DNA of 64,000 nucleotides from the NCBI RefSeq assembly GCF_000430665.1, contig NZ_AUML01000004.1, positions 62,001 to 126,000 of the forward strand. Reading direction: 5' to 3'. The number at the start of each line of letters is the position of its first letter. Position 1 is the first letter of the stretch. This DNA is from Aquimarina muelleri DSM 19832 (GTDB lineage: Bacteria > Bacteroidota > Bacteroidia > Flavobacteriales > Flavobacteriaceae). The position numbers and the translations under genes are program-made. This document shows positions 1 to 8,817 of this stretch, one piece after another. Below the pieces are notes generated by a model, which searched no databases, had not been told where the DNA came from, and was given only the letters and a program-made list of their open reading frames with translations.

Positions 1-1527
1 TCTAGGGAGGTCGCAAAGGTAAAAGATAATGAGGGGTATAAAAGAGAAGCTATTGTAGAACCTCTAACTAATTATGTTGTAGGTAGAGTACAAAAAGATT
101 TTAATAAGCGGAACTCTTTTATTGGTGGTATTTTTACTGCAACACACAGGGATTTAGGGGATGTATTGAATATAGATTATAATAATACAGGTACTGATGA
201 GACTTCAGAATTAGTTGGTTTAAGAGAAAATAATCTTAATATGCTTCATAAATCTGCTTATACTGGAGGCATAGATTTTAGGCATAATTGGAAAGACAGA
301 AAGTATTTTGTTGAGGGTAATATTGTGGCAAGCCATGTAGAAGGTTCTAAAGAAGCTATTAAGCATACGCAACAAAGTCTTACGCATCTTTTTCAGCGTA
401 TAGATGCGAATCATGTAGGAGTAGACCCTAACAGAACTTCGTTAACAGGAACTGGCGGTAAACTTGTTACAGGAAAATCTGGAGGAGGTAACTGGAGATA
501 CGAAGGAGGGGTTTTTTGGCGATCCCCAGAGTTAGAACTTAATGATATTGGATTTTTAAGGCAAGCGGATGATGTTAGGCAGTTTACTGAAATTAATTAC
601 TTGTTTTTAAAACCTACAAAATTCTACCGAAGAGCGGCAACAGGGTTTAATCAATCGGCAGCATTTGATTTTGAAGGTAATTATAATCGTATACAGTATT
701 CTTTAGAAGGAGATATTAATTATGTAAATAATTGGTGGACAGAAATAGAGATGATACATAAGCCTCGTATTTTTACAAATACAATTTTGCGAGGAGGACC
801 TCGCTATCGATTTTCTCAAGAAAATATAGCTGTATTGTTTTTTGGTTCTGATAAGAGAAAGAAATTTAACTTTACTATGGGGCATGTAAATTCGTTTACA
901 CAACAAAATAATTTTTCTTACAGAAGGTATGTGCTTAGATTAAATTATCAGCCATTTAATGCATTTAGTATGTCTTTAAATCCAGAATTCGAAGAGAACC
1001 CGAATAAAACACAATATGTCACGGAGCAAAATTTTAATAACACAACAAGATATATAACAGCTGAAATAGATCAGCAAACCTTAAGTGCAAGTATACGATT
1101 AAATTATAGTATTAACCCAGATCTTACTATACAGTATTACGGGCAACCTTTTGTATCACGAGGAAGGTATACAAATTTTAATTATGTAAATAACGCCACT
1201 GCGAGTGATCTTAGAGACAGGGTAACTTTATATGATCAAAATCAGATATCCTTTGCAGATGATACATATTCGGTCGATGAGGATAAAAACGGGACTGTAG
1301 ATTACACATTTGATAATCCTGATTTTTCATTTGTTCAATTTAGATCTAATCTGGTATTACGTTGGGAGTATATACCAGGTTCTGAAATGTTTTTAGTTTG
1401 GTCACAAGGGATCACTGGCGATGGAAACCCATCAAATCATCTGTTTAGAAGTTTAGATAATCAAGTTTTGGGTCAACAACCAGAAAATACCTTTTTGATT
1501 AAAGCTACTTATCGATTTGTGTTATAA
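1..1527 (+). CDS. DUF5916 domain protein, C-terminal part (5' truncated by window edge)
   Basis: The frame is open from base 1 with no stop, so the gene starts outside the window; the TTG at 166 is internal and should not be used as a start. The visible part opens with NYVVGRVQKDFN, a stretch typical of DUF5916 proteins, and ends in RSNLVLRWEYIPGSEMFLVW followed by a terminal aromatic residue region, as in outer-membrane beta-barrels. Alternating hydrophobic and polar strands run throughout. In the family an N-terminal carbohydrate-binding-like domain precedes this barrel; that part is not seen here. The substrate is unknown; such proteins are common in Bacteroidota and are probably outer-membrane. 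Family call is firm, function is not known. Confidence 0.85.
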   Translation, partial: SREVAKVKDNEGYKREAIVEPLTNYVVGRVQKDFNKRNSFIGGIFTATHRDLGDVLNIDYNNTGTDETSELVGLRENNLNMLHKSAYTGGIDFRHNWKDRKYFVEGNIVASHVEGSKEAIKHTQQSLTHLFQRIDANHVGVDPNRTSLTGTGGKLVTGKSGGGNWRYEGGVFWRSPELELNDIGFLRQADDVRQFTEINYLFLKPTKFYRRAATGFNQSAAFDFEGNYNRIQYSLEGDINYVNNWWTEIEMIHKPRIFTNTILRGGPRYRFSQENIAVLFFGSDKRKKFNFTMGHVNSFTQQNNFSYRRYVLRLNYQPFNAFSMSLNPEFEENPNKTQYVTEQNFNNTTRYITAEIDQQTLSASIRLNYSINPDLTIQYYGQPFVSRGRYTNFNYVNNATASDLRDRVTLYDQNQISFADDTYSVDEDKNGTVDYTFDNPDFSFVQFRSNLVLRWEYIPGSEMFLVWSQGITGDGNPSNHLFRSLDNQVLGQQPENTFLIKATYRFVL

Positions 1528-1596
1528 AGTTTGTTTTAAAAGCTTTTAAGAAATACTATTTTAAATGTATTTTGCAACAATATAGATTGTTATTGT

Positions 1597-2787
1597 ATGA
1601 AATATTTTTATCTAGTATTGGTTGTTGTTTTTTTTGCATCTTGTAATACATCAAAACCCAAAGAAAATCTAAGTAAGGTAAAAGAAAGACCAAAAGTATC
1701 AAAAAAAGATTCTTTGTCTTTCTTTTTGGAGCATTATGAAAAGTTTTTTACTACTAACTTTAATGTTTCAGAATGTCCTGGAGCCGCTATTGTAATTGTT
1801 AAAGATTCTACTGTTGTTTATAAAAAAGGTTTTGGGGTAAAAGAAATTCGTACACAAGATTCTGTAGATGTAAATACTGTTTTTAGAATAGCTAGTTTAT
1901 CTAAGGGGGTTACAGCAGTTTTAGCGGGTAATCTGGTAGATCATAACGAACTAGAATGGGATCAAAGAATCAAAGAATCGGTAAGTACCTTTGATTTAAA
2001 AGATAAGGGTCAGGCAGATCGTCTTCGAGTAAATCATTTACTGTCTCATACGACTGGATTATATCCGTATACCTATACTAAGCTTATACAGAGTGGTTTT
2101 TCTATAGATCGTATTATAAGTAGTTTTAAAAACAAAGGAGTAGTAGAAAAAGAAGGGGTAGATTATGAGTATCAAAATGCAATGTTCTCGGTTATAGAAA
2201 AAATAATGGAGAAGAACACTAAAAAATCTTTTGAAACCCTCCTTAAAGAGAGACTTTTTGATAAAGCAGGTATGTATAATGCATCTAGTACTTTTGCCGA
2301 AATAAAAAATAATAGAAATGTTGCTTTGCCACACTCTTATAATCACTATTCAAAAAAATATAGATTAGATAGACTTCATAAAAATTATTATAATGTAGCT
2401 GCAGCAGGAGGAATTAATGCTTCTATCTCTGATATGGGAGAGTATTTAAAAGTATTATTAGGATATCGACCTGATATTATTTCTAAAGAAAGTCTTGCTG
2501 ATATTTTTAATCCTATTATTTGTACCAGCGATAAAGATACATACGTAAATCTTTGGGATGGAGTAACAGATTCTTATTATGCTATGGGATGGCGTATTTT
2601 GGATTATAGAAACCGTAGGGTTGTTTATCATGGAGGTAATGTAAATCAGTATAAAACACAGTTGTTAGTAGATCCTGAAAATGGAATAGGGATTTGTATA
2701 TTGTTTAATGCTCCTAACTCGTTTAACGGTCCTGTGATTCCAACTTTTTTAAATTACTATGATTTTTATTTGGATACTATTAATTAA
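1597..2787 (+). CDS. serine hydrolase of the beta-lactamase / penicillin-binding-protein fold, lipoprotein
   Basis: 396 residues. The N-terminus has a short hydrophobic signal ending in a lipobox with Cys16 (FFASC), so the mature protein is probably membrane-anchored. Catalytic motifs of class C-type serine hydrolases are in order: S101-L-S-K104 (SxxK), Y193-Q-N195 (YxN) and H346-G-G (the KTG-equivalent HGG). This set fits esterase / D-aminopeptidase / AmpC-like family proteins; whether it cleaves peptidoglycan peptides, beta-lactams or esters cannot be told. It stands alone: 69 bases after the DUF5916 gene and convergent with the next gene, with a shared hairpin between them. There is no reason to call it a resistance gene. 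Confidence 0.88.
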   Translation: MKYFYLVLVVVFFASCNTSKPKENLSKVKERPKVSKKDSLSFFLEHYEKFFTTNFNVSECPGAAIVIVKDSTVVYKKGFGVKEIRTQDSVDVNTVFRIASLSKGVTAVLAGNLVDHNELEWDQRIKESVSTFDLKDKGQADRLRVNHLLSHTTGLYPYTYTKLIQSGFSIDRIISSFKNKGVVEKEGVDYEYQNAMFSVIEKIMEKNTKKSFETLLKERLFDKAGMYNASSTFAEIKNNRNVALPHSYNHYSKKYRLDRLHKNYYNVAAAGGINASISDMGEYLKVLLGYRPDIISKESLADIFNPIICTSDKDTYVNLWDGVTDSYYAMGWRILDYRNRRVVYHGGNVNQYKTQLLVDPENGIGICILFNAPNSFNGPVIPTFLNYYDFYLDTIN

Positions 2788-2831
2788 ATATAATTACTAA
2801 GCTATATGTCATAGGTTTAGTAATTATATTT
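2786..2831. terminator. bidirectional hairpin between convergent genes
   Basis: A perfect 15-bp stem (2786-2800 with 2817-2831) overlaps the stop of the serine hydrolase and is AT-rich, flanked by A/T runs on both sides. Its position between two convergent genes suggests it terminates both transcripts. Strength is uncertain because the stem is nearly all A-T. Confidence 0.6.
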
Positions 2832-2852
2832 AATTATTTGTGATAACAGAGT

Positions 2853-3542
2853 TTAACGCGTTGCCTGTATTCTTTCTAATACCTTAACATCTACCTCCCC
2901 AGAAGCTGTAAGGTCATTTCCTGTAGAGTTATTTAATCTGTCTACATTAAAAGAGAACGAAAATGTTAAGTTATTTGTTTCTTCATTAAAATTATAATCT
3001 GTGATATTAAAATTGGTAATTCCGGATCCATTACCATTAAAATAATTGTTCACTACAAAATATTTATTATCATCTACGATAATTGCATAATTAGTAATTG
3101 ATATAGAGAAATCTATGCTTTGCGTATCTTCACCAGGGTTGTTAACTACAAAATTGATACCTGTTGTAGTTTCTTGAAAAATATCATCTGGTGCGCTTAG
3201 AAATCTAAGTAATTGAAAAGATATGCTTGAAGAGGTCTTAAATACAGAATTAGTATAATTGAGATTATTTCCTTCAATAGGGGTGAACTTAAATTCAGAG
3301 GAGTCTGTAAAAGATACATTATCAGGTCTTGTTCCAGTTAAAGTAAGTTTGATGCTTCCATATTTTACTAATTCATCAAATCCTACGCCATTTTCCCCAT
3401 TTATGCCATCATTTCCGTTTGTTCCGTTAATCCCATTTTCGCCAGTTAAACCATCTGCTCCATCTTCTCCGTCACAGTTATAAAAGAATACTGCTAAAAT
3501 GCATACTAAGATAATTTTAAAGTAATTTTTCATTTTTTTCAT
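2853..3542 (-). CDS. collagen-like repeat lipoprotein
   Basis: 229 residues. The N-terminus is a signal peptide with lipobox FFYNC (Cys23). Directly after it, residues about 25-54 form ten Gly-X-Y triplets rich in Glu, Asp and Asn, the pattern of bacterial collagen-like stalks. The remaining 170 residues are Asn/Ser/Thr-rich and predicted beta-type, with no motif I recognise. The likely reading is a surface or periplasmic lipoprotein with a short triple-helix-forming stalk and a globular C-terminal head. The start is the double Met-Lys-Lys-Met at 3542; starting at the second Met would barely change the signal. Ligand and role are unknown. Confidence 0.8.
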   Translation of the reverse strand: MKKMKNYFKIILVCILAVFFYNCDGEDGADGLTGENGINGTNGNDGINGENGVGFDELVKYGSIKLTLTGTRPDNVSFTDSSEFKFTPIEGNNLNYTNSVFKTSSSISFQLLRFLSAPDDIFQETTTGINFVVNNPGEDTQSIDFSISITNYAIIVDDNKYFVVNNYFNGNGSGITNFNITDYNFNEETNNLTFSFSFNVDRLNNSTGNDLTASGEVDVKVLERIQATR

Positions 3543-3695
3543 TTTTAATAATATTGATTTTTTAATTGTACTGAATGTTGTTTTTTTTGTTTCAGGACTA
3601 CAATATTACAGCACAAAAGTTTCATTTTCCGACACTCTGTATTTTTTTTAAGGAAAACTAAAAATTTAAAAGAACACGTTTTTAAAATTCACATA

Positions 3696-3735
3696 TTTAT
3701 TAATGCTATTTTAGCTTTGAAATAGCATTAATAAA
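3696..3735. repeat. perfect 16-bp inverted repeat
   Basis: Arms 3696-3711 and 3720-3735 are exactly complementary around an 8-nt loop (TAGCTTTG). On the plus strand it is followed by a T-rich tract (TTATTTTTTC), so it resembles a terminator, yet no plus-strand gene lies directly upstream. It could be the end of an unannotated short transcript or simply a cruciform-forming repeat. Confidence 0.55.
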
Positions 3736-3904
3736 TTATTTTTTCTTCATCTATTCTGCGTTAAAAAATATAATCGTAACTACAGATATACTTAGGTTTT
3801 TGACTTAAATACTTAAAGAGTAAATTCAATTTCTATACGCACGATTTCAAAGTTAAAATGGTATAATGAAGAGGAAGTGTGTGGATGTTAAGTTCTGTAA
3901 AATA

Positions 3905-3940
3905 AAAAGACCTTATACGCTAAAATGTATAAGGTCTTTT
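3905..3940 (-). terminator. intrinsic terminator of polA
   Basis: Perfect 14-bp stem (3905-3918 with 3927-3940), 8-nt loop, followed on the minus strand by a T-rich run. It lies about 40 bases past the polA stop, as expected for its Rho-independent terminator. Confidence 0.85.
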
Positions 3941-3982
3941 GGAATACCATAAAAAATATTTTATGGTTATGTCTAAATTTAT

Positions 3983-6805
3983 TTAATGTGCTTCGAGCCA
4001 ATTTTTCCCTGTTCCCAGATCTACATCTAGTGGAACTTCGAGTTTATAAGCATTTTCCATTTCGGTTTTAATTAGTGTTTTAATAGTATCTAATTCAGGT
4101 TTGTAAACGTCAAAAACCAATTCATCATGTACTTGTAAGAGCATTTTTGTTTTGTAGTTTCCTTGTTTTAATTTTTTATGGATATTTATCATTGCGATTT
4201 TGATAATATCTGCAGCACTTCCTTGTATCGGAGCGTTTACCGCATTTCGTTCTGCGGCACCACGTACTATTGCATTGGCAGAATTTATATCTTTAAGATA
4301 TCGTCTTCTTCCTAGAACTGTTTGTACATATCCGTTATCTCTTGCAAAATCTACCTGTTCACTTATATAATTACGTAGTTTGGGGTAGGTTTTATAGTAG
4401 GTGTCTATTAAGTCTTTAGCTTCACTTCGAGAAAGACTAGTTTGATTGCTTAATCCAAAAGCAGAGACGCCATAAATAATCCCGAAATTCACCGTTTTGG
4501 CATTGCTACGTTGTTCTCTGGTAACCTCTTCTAGAGGGATATTGAAAACTTTTGCAGCAGTAGAAGAGTGGATGTCTTCGTTGTTTTTAAAAGCTTCAAT
4601 CATAGTTTCTTCTTTACTTAATGCAGCGATGATTCTTAGTTCTATTTGCGAATAATCTGCTGCAAGTAATGTGTATTCTTCGTTTCTAGGGATAAATGCT
4701 TTCCTAATTTGCCTTCCTCTTTCTGTGCGAATAGGAATGTTTTGTAAATTAGGATTATTAGAGCTTAGTCGTCCAGTGGCTGCTACTATTTGCATGTAAT
4801 CTGTATGTACTCGACCTGTGTTTTTATTTACTTGCGTAGGCAATGCGTCTACATAAGTGCTTTTTAATTTAGCTAAACCACGAAAGTCTAATATATTCTG
4901 AATAATTTCGTGATCTTTTGCTAAATAAGATAATACATCTTCCGCAGTAGAATATTGCCCTGTTTTTGTTTTTTTAGGTTTGTCTACCAATTTTAATTTT
5001 TCAAACAAAATAACTCCTAATTGTTTTGGAGAAGCTATGTTGAATTCTTCTTCTGCTTCGGTGTAAATTTTATTTTCTAATTGTTTGATATCGTTTTCTA
5101 GTTCTCCAGAAAGAGATTGTAAGAATGCTTCATCAAGATTAATGCCTTCGATTTCCATATCTGCTAAAACCCTTAGTAAAGGAACTTCAATGTCCTCGAA
5201 TAAGGTTGCTGTTTTAGCTTCTTTAAGCTCTGGAGCAAAATGTTCTTTTAGTTGAAGGGTAATGTCTGCATCTTCTACTGCGTATTCGGTTTGTTGATCA
5301 AGAGGTACTTGTCTAAAAGACAATTGATTTTTCCCTTTTTTTCCAATTAACTCTGTGATAGAAACAGGAGCGTAATTAAGGTATGTTTCTGCAAGTACAT
5401 CCATGTTATGTCTCATATCAGGGTTAATAAGATAATGAGCAAGCATAGTGTCGAATAAATTTCCTTTAACTTCAATATTGTATTTAGCCAATACTTTGAT
5501 ATCGTATTTTAGATTTTGACCAATTTTGGTAATATGATCTGCTTCAAAAAAAGGACGTAATTGTTCGATTAACTCTTGTGCTTCTTCTCGATTTTCGGGA
5601 AAAGGAATATAGAAGCCTTTCCCGGTTTCCCAAGAAAAAGCGATTCCTACAAGTTCAGCTACAAGTGGGTCAAGACCAGTAGTTTCTGTATCAAAGCAAA
5701 CGTTTTCTTGTTTTAAGATGTTTTGAAGGAATAGTTTTAAAGCCATTCCTGGAGTAATACTTTGGTAAAAATGTTCTGTATCAGAAATTGTTTTTCTATT
5801 AGAGAATGAAGCTATTTCTGTAGGTTCTTGATCTCCACCAAATAAAGAAAACTGACCTGCGCCAGCTTCTTTTGTTTGCTTTTTTGCTGTGGTGTTATTT
5901 ACTTCTTTAGAGGAAGGATCTTCTCCAGAAAAAATCTTTATAAACTGATCTTTAAGCCTTCTAAATTCTAATTCTTCAAATAGTTCTTGTACTTTTTTAG
6001 AATCGGGTTCAGAAAGCTGGTAGTCATCTGCATTAAAAGTAACATCACAATCTATGATAATGGTTGCTAATTTTTTGGACAGTAGTCCTAATTCTGCATT
6101 AGCTTCTACTTTTTCTTTCATTTTGCCTTTTAGCTTATTTGTATTAGCTAATAAGCCTTCCATGGATCCAAATTCTGCGATAAACTTTTTAGCAGTTTTA
6201 TCACCAACTCCAGGTAATCCTGGGATGTTGTCTACAGCATCACCCATCATGCCTAAGTAATCAATAACTTGATTAGGGTGTTCTACTTCAAATCTTTTTT
6301 GTACTTCTGGGATTCCCCATATCTCAATACCATTACCCATTCTGGCAGGGCGATACATAAAAATATTCTCAGATACTAATTGCGCATAATCTTTGTCAGG
6401 GGTTACCATGTAGGTTTTATAGCCTTCTTTTTCAGCTTGTTTAGCAATAGTTCCAATTAAATCATCTGCCTCTACACCAGCACGTTCTATAATAGGAATA
6501 TGCATTGCTTTTAATATTTCTTGAATAATAGGGACGGCAATCTTAATAGCCTCAGGAGTCTCGTCTCGATTAGCTTTATATTCAGGAAAAATATCTAAAC
6601 GATCTTTGCTTCCTTGTTTGTCAAAAGCAACTGCTAGATGATCTGGCTTTTCTCTTTTTATAACATCAAATAAAGAGTTAACAAAACCTAATACGGCAGA
6701 AGTGTCTTCGCCTTTAGAATTAATTCTTGGGTTTTTAATTAAGGCATAGTATCCTCTAAAAATAAGAGCGAAAGCATCCAGAAGGAAAAGGCGTTTTTGT
6801 GACAT
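3983..6805 (-). CDS. polA: DNA polymerase I
   Basis: 940 residues, the normal full length. Domain order: 5'-3' flap exonuclease (about 1-290, opening FLLDAFALIFRGYYA and with the H3TH motif GLPGVGDKTA), an acidic/low-complexity linker (about 290-345), a 3'-5' exonuclease domain, then family A polymerase. The proofreading domain keeps its catalytic residues: DTETTG (Exo I) and YAVEDAD (Exo III), so it should be active, unlike in some Gram-positive or thermophile enzymes. Polymerase motif A (DYSQIELR), motif B (RSNAKTVNFGIIYG) and motif C (VHDELV) are intact. It acts in Okazaki-fragment maturation and repair. Monocistronic, with its own terminator downstream. Confidence 0.98.
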   Translation of the reverse strand: MSQKRLFLLDAFALIFRGYYALIKNPRINSKGEDTSAVLGFVNSLFDVIKREKPDHLAVAFDKQGSKDRLDIFPEYKANRDETPEAIKIAVPIIQEILKAMHIPIIERAGVEADDLIGTIAKQAEKEGYKTYMVTPDKDYAQLVSENIFMYRPARMGNGIEIWGIPEVQKRFEVEHPNQVIDYLGMMGDAVDNIPGLPGVGDKTAKKFIAEFGSMEGLLANTNKLKGKMKEKVEANAELGLLSKKLATIIIDCDVTFNADDYQLSEPDSKKVQELFEELEFRRLKDQFIKIFSGEDPSSKEVNNTTAKKQTKEAGAGQFSLFGGDQEPTEIASFSNRKTISDTEHFYQSITPGMALKLFLQNILKQENVCFDTETTGLDPLVAELVGIAFSWETGKGFYIPFPENREEAQELIEQLRPFFEADHITKIGQNLKYDIKVLAKYNIEVKGNLFDTMLAHYLINPDMRHNMDVLAETYLNYAPVSITELIGKKGKNQLSFRQVPLDQQTEYAVEDADITLQLKEHFAPELKEAKTATLFEDIEVPLLRVLADMEIEGINLDEAFLQSLSGELENDIKQLENKIYTEAEEEFNIASPKQLGVILFEKLKLVDKPKKTKTGQYSTAEDVLSYLAKDHEIIQNILDFRGLAKLKSTYVDALPTQVNKNTGRVHTDYMQIVAATGRLSSNNPNLQNIPIRTERGRQIRKAFIPRNEEYTLLAADYSQIELRIIAALSKEETMIEAFKNNEDIHSSTAAKVFNIPLEEVTREQRSNAKTVNFGIIYGVSAFGLSNQTSLSRSEAKDLIDTYYKTYPKLRNYISEQVDFARDNGYVQTVLGRRRYLKDINSANAIVRGAAERNAVNAPIQGSAADIIKIAMINIHKKLKQGNYKTKMLLQVHDELVFDVYKPELDTIKTLIKTEMENAYKLEVPLDVDLGTGKNWLEAH

Positions 6806-6869
6806 GTGAGTTCAATTTTTTTAGAGATGCAATATAAAAAGAAGATTGATCAAAATGATTTAAAAGACT

Positions 6870-7007
6870 AATAAAAACAAAAGAAATGCCGTCAAAACTG
6901 ACGGCATTTCGCCCCAAAATAAAATTGATAACAATGTATCAACTGCTATAAATACGATAGTAATTTTTTGTATACGGTATAAGATTATTATAATTAAGGT
7001 ATAGCCT
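6870..7007 (-). ncRNA. candidate small RNA upstream of polA
   Basis: On the minus strand a -7-like TAGTTTTG (7013-7020) is followed about 125 nt later by a perfect 11-bp GC-rich stem with a 4-nt loop (6884-6909) and then a T-rich tract, a textbook Rho-independent end. Between them are an AAGG/CCTT hairpin and the stem TTGATA/TATCAA (6925-6942). No open frame of useful length is present, and polA begins 65 bases further on, so a terminator here makes sense only for a short independent transcript or for attenuation of polA. I do not recognise the family; a divergent 6S-like RNA is possible but not supported. The -33 element is weak. Confidence 0.4.
6884..6909 (-). terminator. GC-rich hairpin plus T-tract on the minus strand
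   Basis: Arms 6884-6894 and 6899-6909 pair perfectly over 11 bp; minus-strand sequence continues TTCTTTTGTTTTTATT. It lies upstream of polA on the same strand, which is the wrong place for a gene terminator and supports a short upstream transcript. Confidence 0.7.
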
Positions 7008-7205
7008 TAAAACAAAACTATGGAACGAAGTTACAAATAAAATTCTTAGTTCTAAAAGAAATTATTAAGATTTATCTTTAATAAAATGACGATTCTAACG
7101 GTTTAAGGGTGTTAAATTTTATTTATCGTTAATTTTTACTTAAAAAATAGCTTATAAGTCAAAAAGAGGGATAGTTTTGTTCATCAATGACTTTAAAGGC
7201 AAATC

Positions 7206-8444
7206 ATGCGTTGGATACTCTTAGTAATTCTATATATTCTTATTGAATTTTATGCTTATCAAGCTATAAAAACTATAACTAAAAACCAATGGGTGCAAAT
7301 AGGGTGTCTGGCAGTTTCTTTATTTATTTTAGGGTATGTGATATATGTTTTTGCTAACTATGATCGCAGTGTTGGACCTACTAAATATAGCTTAAGAGCT
7401 ACTGCGGTGTTGTTACTTGCCTTAGTGCCAAAACTAGTCTTAGTTTTGTTTTTGTTCGGAGAAGATGTTATTAGGGTTTTCGTGGGAGGATATAATTATT
7501 TGACTACTACTTTTTTTGGAGGTAAGGATACTCAATACATGCCAGATCGAAGAAAGTTTATTAGTCAATTAGCATTAGGTATTGCAGCAATACCTTTTGC
7601 AGGATTATTACATGGTATTTTTAAAGGAAAATACAATTTTAAAGTAATAAAACATGTATTGTATTTTAAAGATCTTCCAATAGCTTTTGATGGACTTCGT
7701 ATAGCACAAATTTCGGATATTCATTCTGGTAGTTTTGATGATGCAGCAAAGATAGAATATGCTGTTGATTTAATTAATGAACAAGAAACAGACCTTATTT
7801 TGTTTACTGGGGATATTGTGAATACTGTAGCGGATGAAATGAATGATTGGATAGATACTTTTAAACGAATTAAAACTCCTGAGTTTGGTAAGTACTCGGT
7901 TTTAGGTAACCATGATTATGGAGAATATGTTACTTGGAATAGTCAACAGGAAAAAGATGCAAATTTTGACGCAATAAAAGATATTCATACTAAAATTGAT
8001 TTTAATCTGTTACTTAATGAGAGTGTTTTTATCGAAAAACAAGGAGAACGTATTGCAATTATAGGGGTAGAAAATTGGGGGCATAATTTTAAAAAAGCTG
8101 GAGACTTAAAAAAGGCATCAGAAAAAGTAAGTAATGAAGATTTTAAAATTTTGTTAAGCCATGATCCTTCACATTGGGAATATGAGGTTAAGAAGGATTC
8201 AGATTATTACCATCTTACTTTAAGTGGTCATACACATGGTTTTCAGTTTGGTATAGAGATACCTGGAGTTGTAAGGTGGAGTCCGGTACAATATGTATAT
8301 AAACAATGGGCGGGGATGTATAATGAAATGGGACGATATCTTAATGTAAATCGAGGTTTTGGGTTTCATGCTTTTCCAGGTAGGGTAGGGATATGGCCAG
8401 AGATTACGGTAATTGAATTGAGAAAAGAAGTTAAGCCTTCTTAA
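7206..8444 (+). CDS. membrane-anchored metallophosphoesterase (YkuE-like)
   Basis: 412 residues. Three or four hydrophobic segments (about 2-20, 30-50, 66-95) precede a segment with DRRKFISQLALG at 114-124, resembling a twin-arginine motif followed by a hydrophobic stretch; the catalytic domain therefore probably faces outward. The calcineurin-like metal-binding set is complete: D171-x-H173 (SDIHSG), D203 (TGDIV), N235-H236 (GNHDY), H319 (LSHDP), and H342-x-H344 (GHTHG). The family hydrolyses phosphoesters, in some members UDP-diacylglucosamine-type or phospholipid substrates; the actual substrate is unknown. A small thioredoxin-fold gene follows 76 bases downstream and may be co-transcribed. 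Confidence 0.92.
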   Translation: MRWILLVILYILIEFYAYQAIKTITKNQWVQIGCLAVSLFILGYVIYVFANYDRSVGPTKYSLRATAVLLLALVPKLVLVLFLFGEDVIRVFVGGYNYLTTTFFGGKDTQYMPDRRKFISQLALGIAAIPFAGLLHGIFKGKYNFKVIKHVLYFKDLPIAFDGLRIAQISDIHSGSFDDAAKIEYAVDLINEQETDLILFTGDIVNTVADEMNDWIDTFKRIKTPEFGKYSVLGNHDYGEYVTWNSQQEKDANFDAIKDIHTKIDFNLLLNESVFIEKQGERIAIIGVENWGHNFKKAGDLKKASEKVSNEDFKILLSHDPSHWEYEVKKDSDYYHLTLSGHTHGFQFGIEIPGVVRWSPVQYVYKQWAGMYNEMGRYLNVNRGFGFHAFPGRVGIWPEITVIELRKEVKPS

Positions 8445-8520
8445 TTCATAGAAAATGTTATATTTACAACTGTATATAATGGTTGAAAATAAAAAAAATT
8501 AAACATAAAAAAGTTTAAAA

Positions 8521-8817
8521 ATGTCAAAGTTTGGAGATTTAATAAGTATTAAAGTTCCTGTTTTATTAGATTTTTTTACAGAATGGAACGAGCCTTCTTT
8601 AGCAATGCACCCTGTTTTGAAAGATGTAGCTGCTGCTCTTGGGGATAAAGGAAAAGTTATAAAGATAGATATAGATAAGAATGAAGAGTTGGCCACTGCG
8701 TTACGAATAAAAGGATTGCCTACTTTGATGATTTACAAGGAGGGAGAAATGGTTTGGAGGCAAAGTGGTGAGCAAGATGCAAATACTCTAATTGGTATTA
8801 TGAAAGAGTATGTTTAA
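8521..8817 (+). CDS. thioredoxin-fold protein without catalytic cysteines
   Basis: 98 residues, the size of a single thioredoxin domain. The fold signature is clear: VPVLLDFFTEW at 12-22, then the helix, KVIKIDIDKNEELA, and the cis-proline motif GLPTLMIYKEGE. At the active site W22-N23-E24-P25-S26 replaces WCGPC, so both redox cysteines are gone and the protein contains no cysteine at all. It cannot act as a thiol-disulfide oxidoreductase; a chaperone-like or binding role is more likely. Its stop overlaps the end of the convergent deacetylase gene by 4 bases, leaving no room for a separate terminator. Confidence 0.88.
   Translation: MSKFGDLISIKVPVLLDFFTEWNEPSLAMHPVLKDVAAALGDKGKVIKIDIDKNEELATALRIKGLPTLMIYKEGEMVWRQSGEQDANTLIGIMKEYV

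Larger units (their letters stand above)
3543..3982. other. intergenic region, 440 bp
   Basis: No credible gene. It contains the upstream region of the collagen-like lipoprotein, a 16-bp perfect inverted repeat (3696-3735) and the polA terminator (3905-3940). Base composition is strongly AT-rich. Confidence 0.7.
6806..7205. other. intergenic region between polA and metallophosphoesterase, 400 bp
   Basis: Divergent upstream regions of polA (minus) and the phosphoesterase (plus). It also holds a minus-strand terminator hairpin (6884-6909) that cannot belong to either gene, preceded by hairpins and a promoter-like TAGTTTTG (7013-7020, minus); see the candidate small RNA. A second TAGTTTTG at 7172-7179 faces the phosphoesterase and may be its -7 element, although no clear -33 element precedes it. 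Confidence 0.65.

Noticed and set aside
166..168. TTG at 166 as start of the DUF5916 gene
   Set aside because: The frame is open to base 1 and its translation upstream of 166 has DUF5916 character, so the gene is truncated by the window edge.
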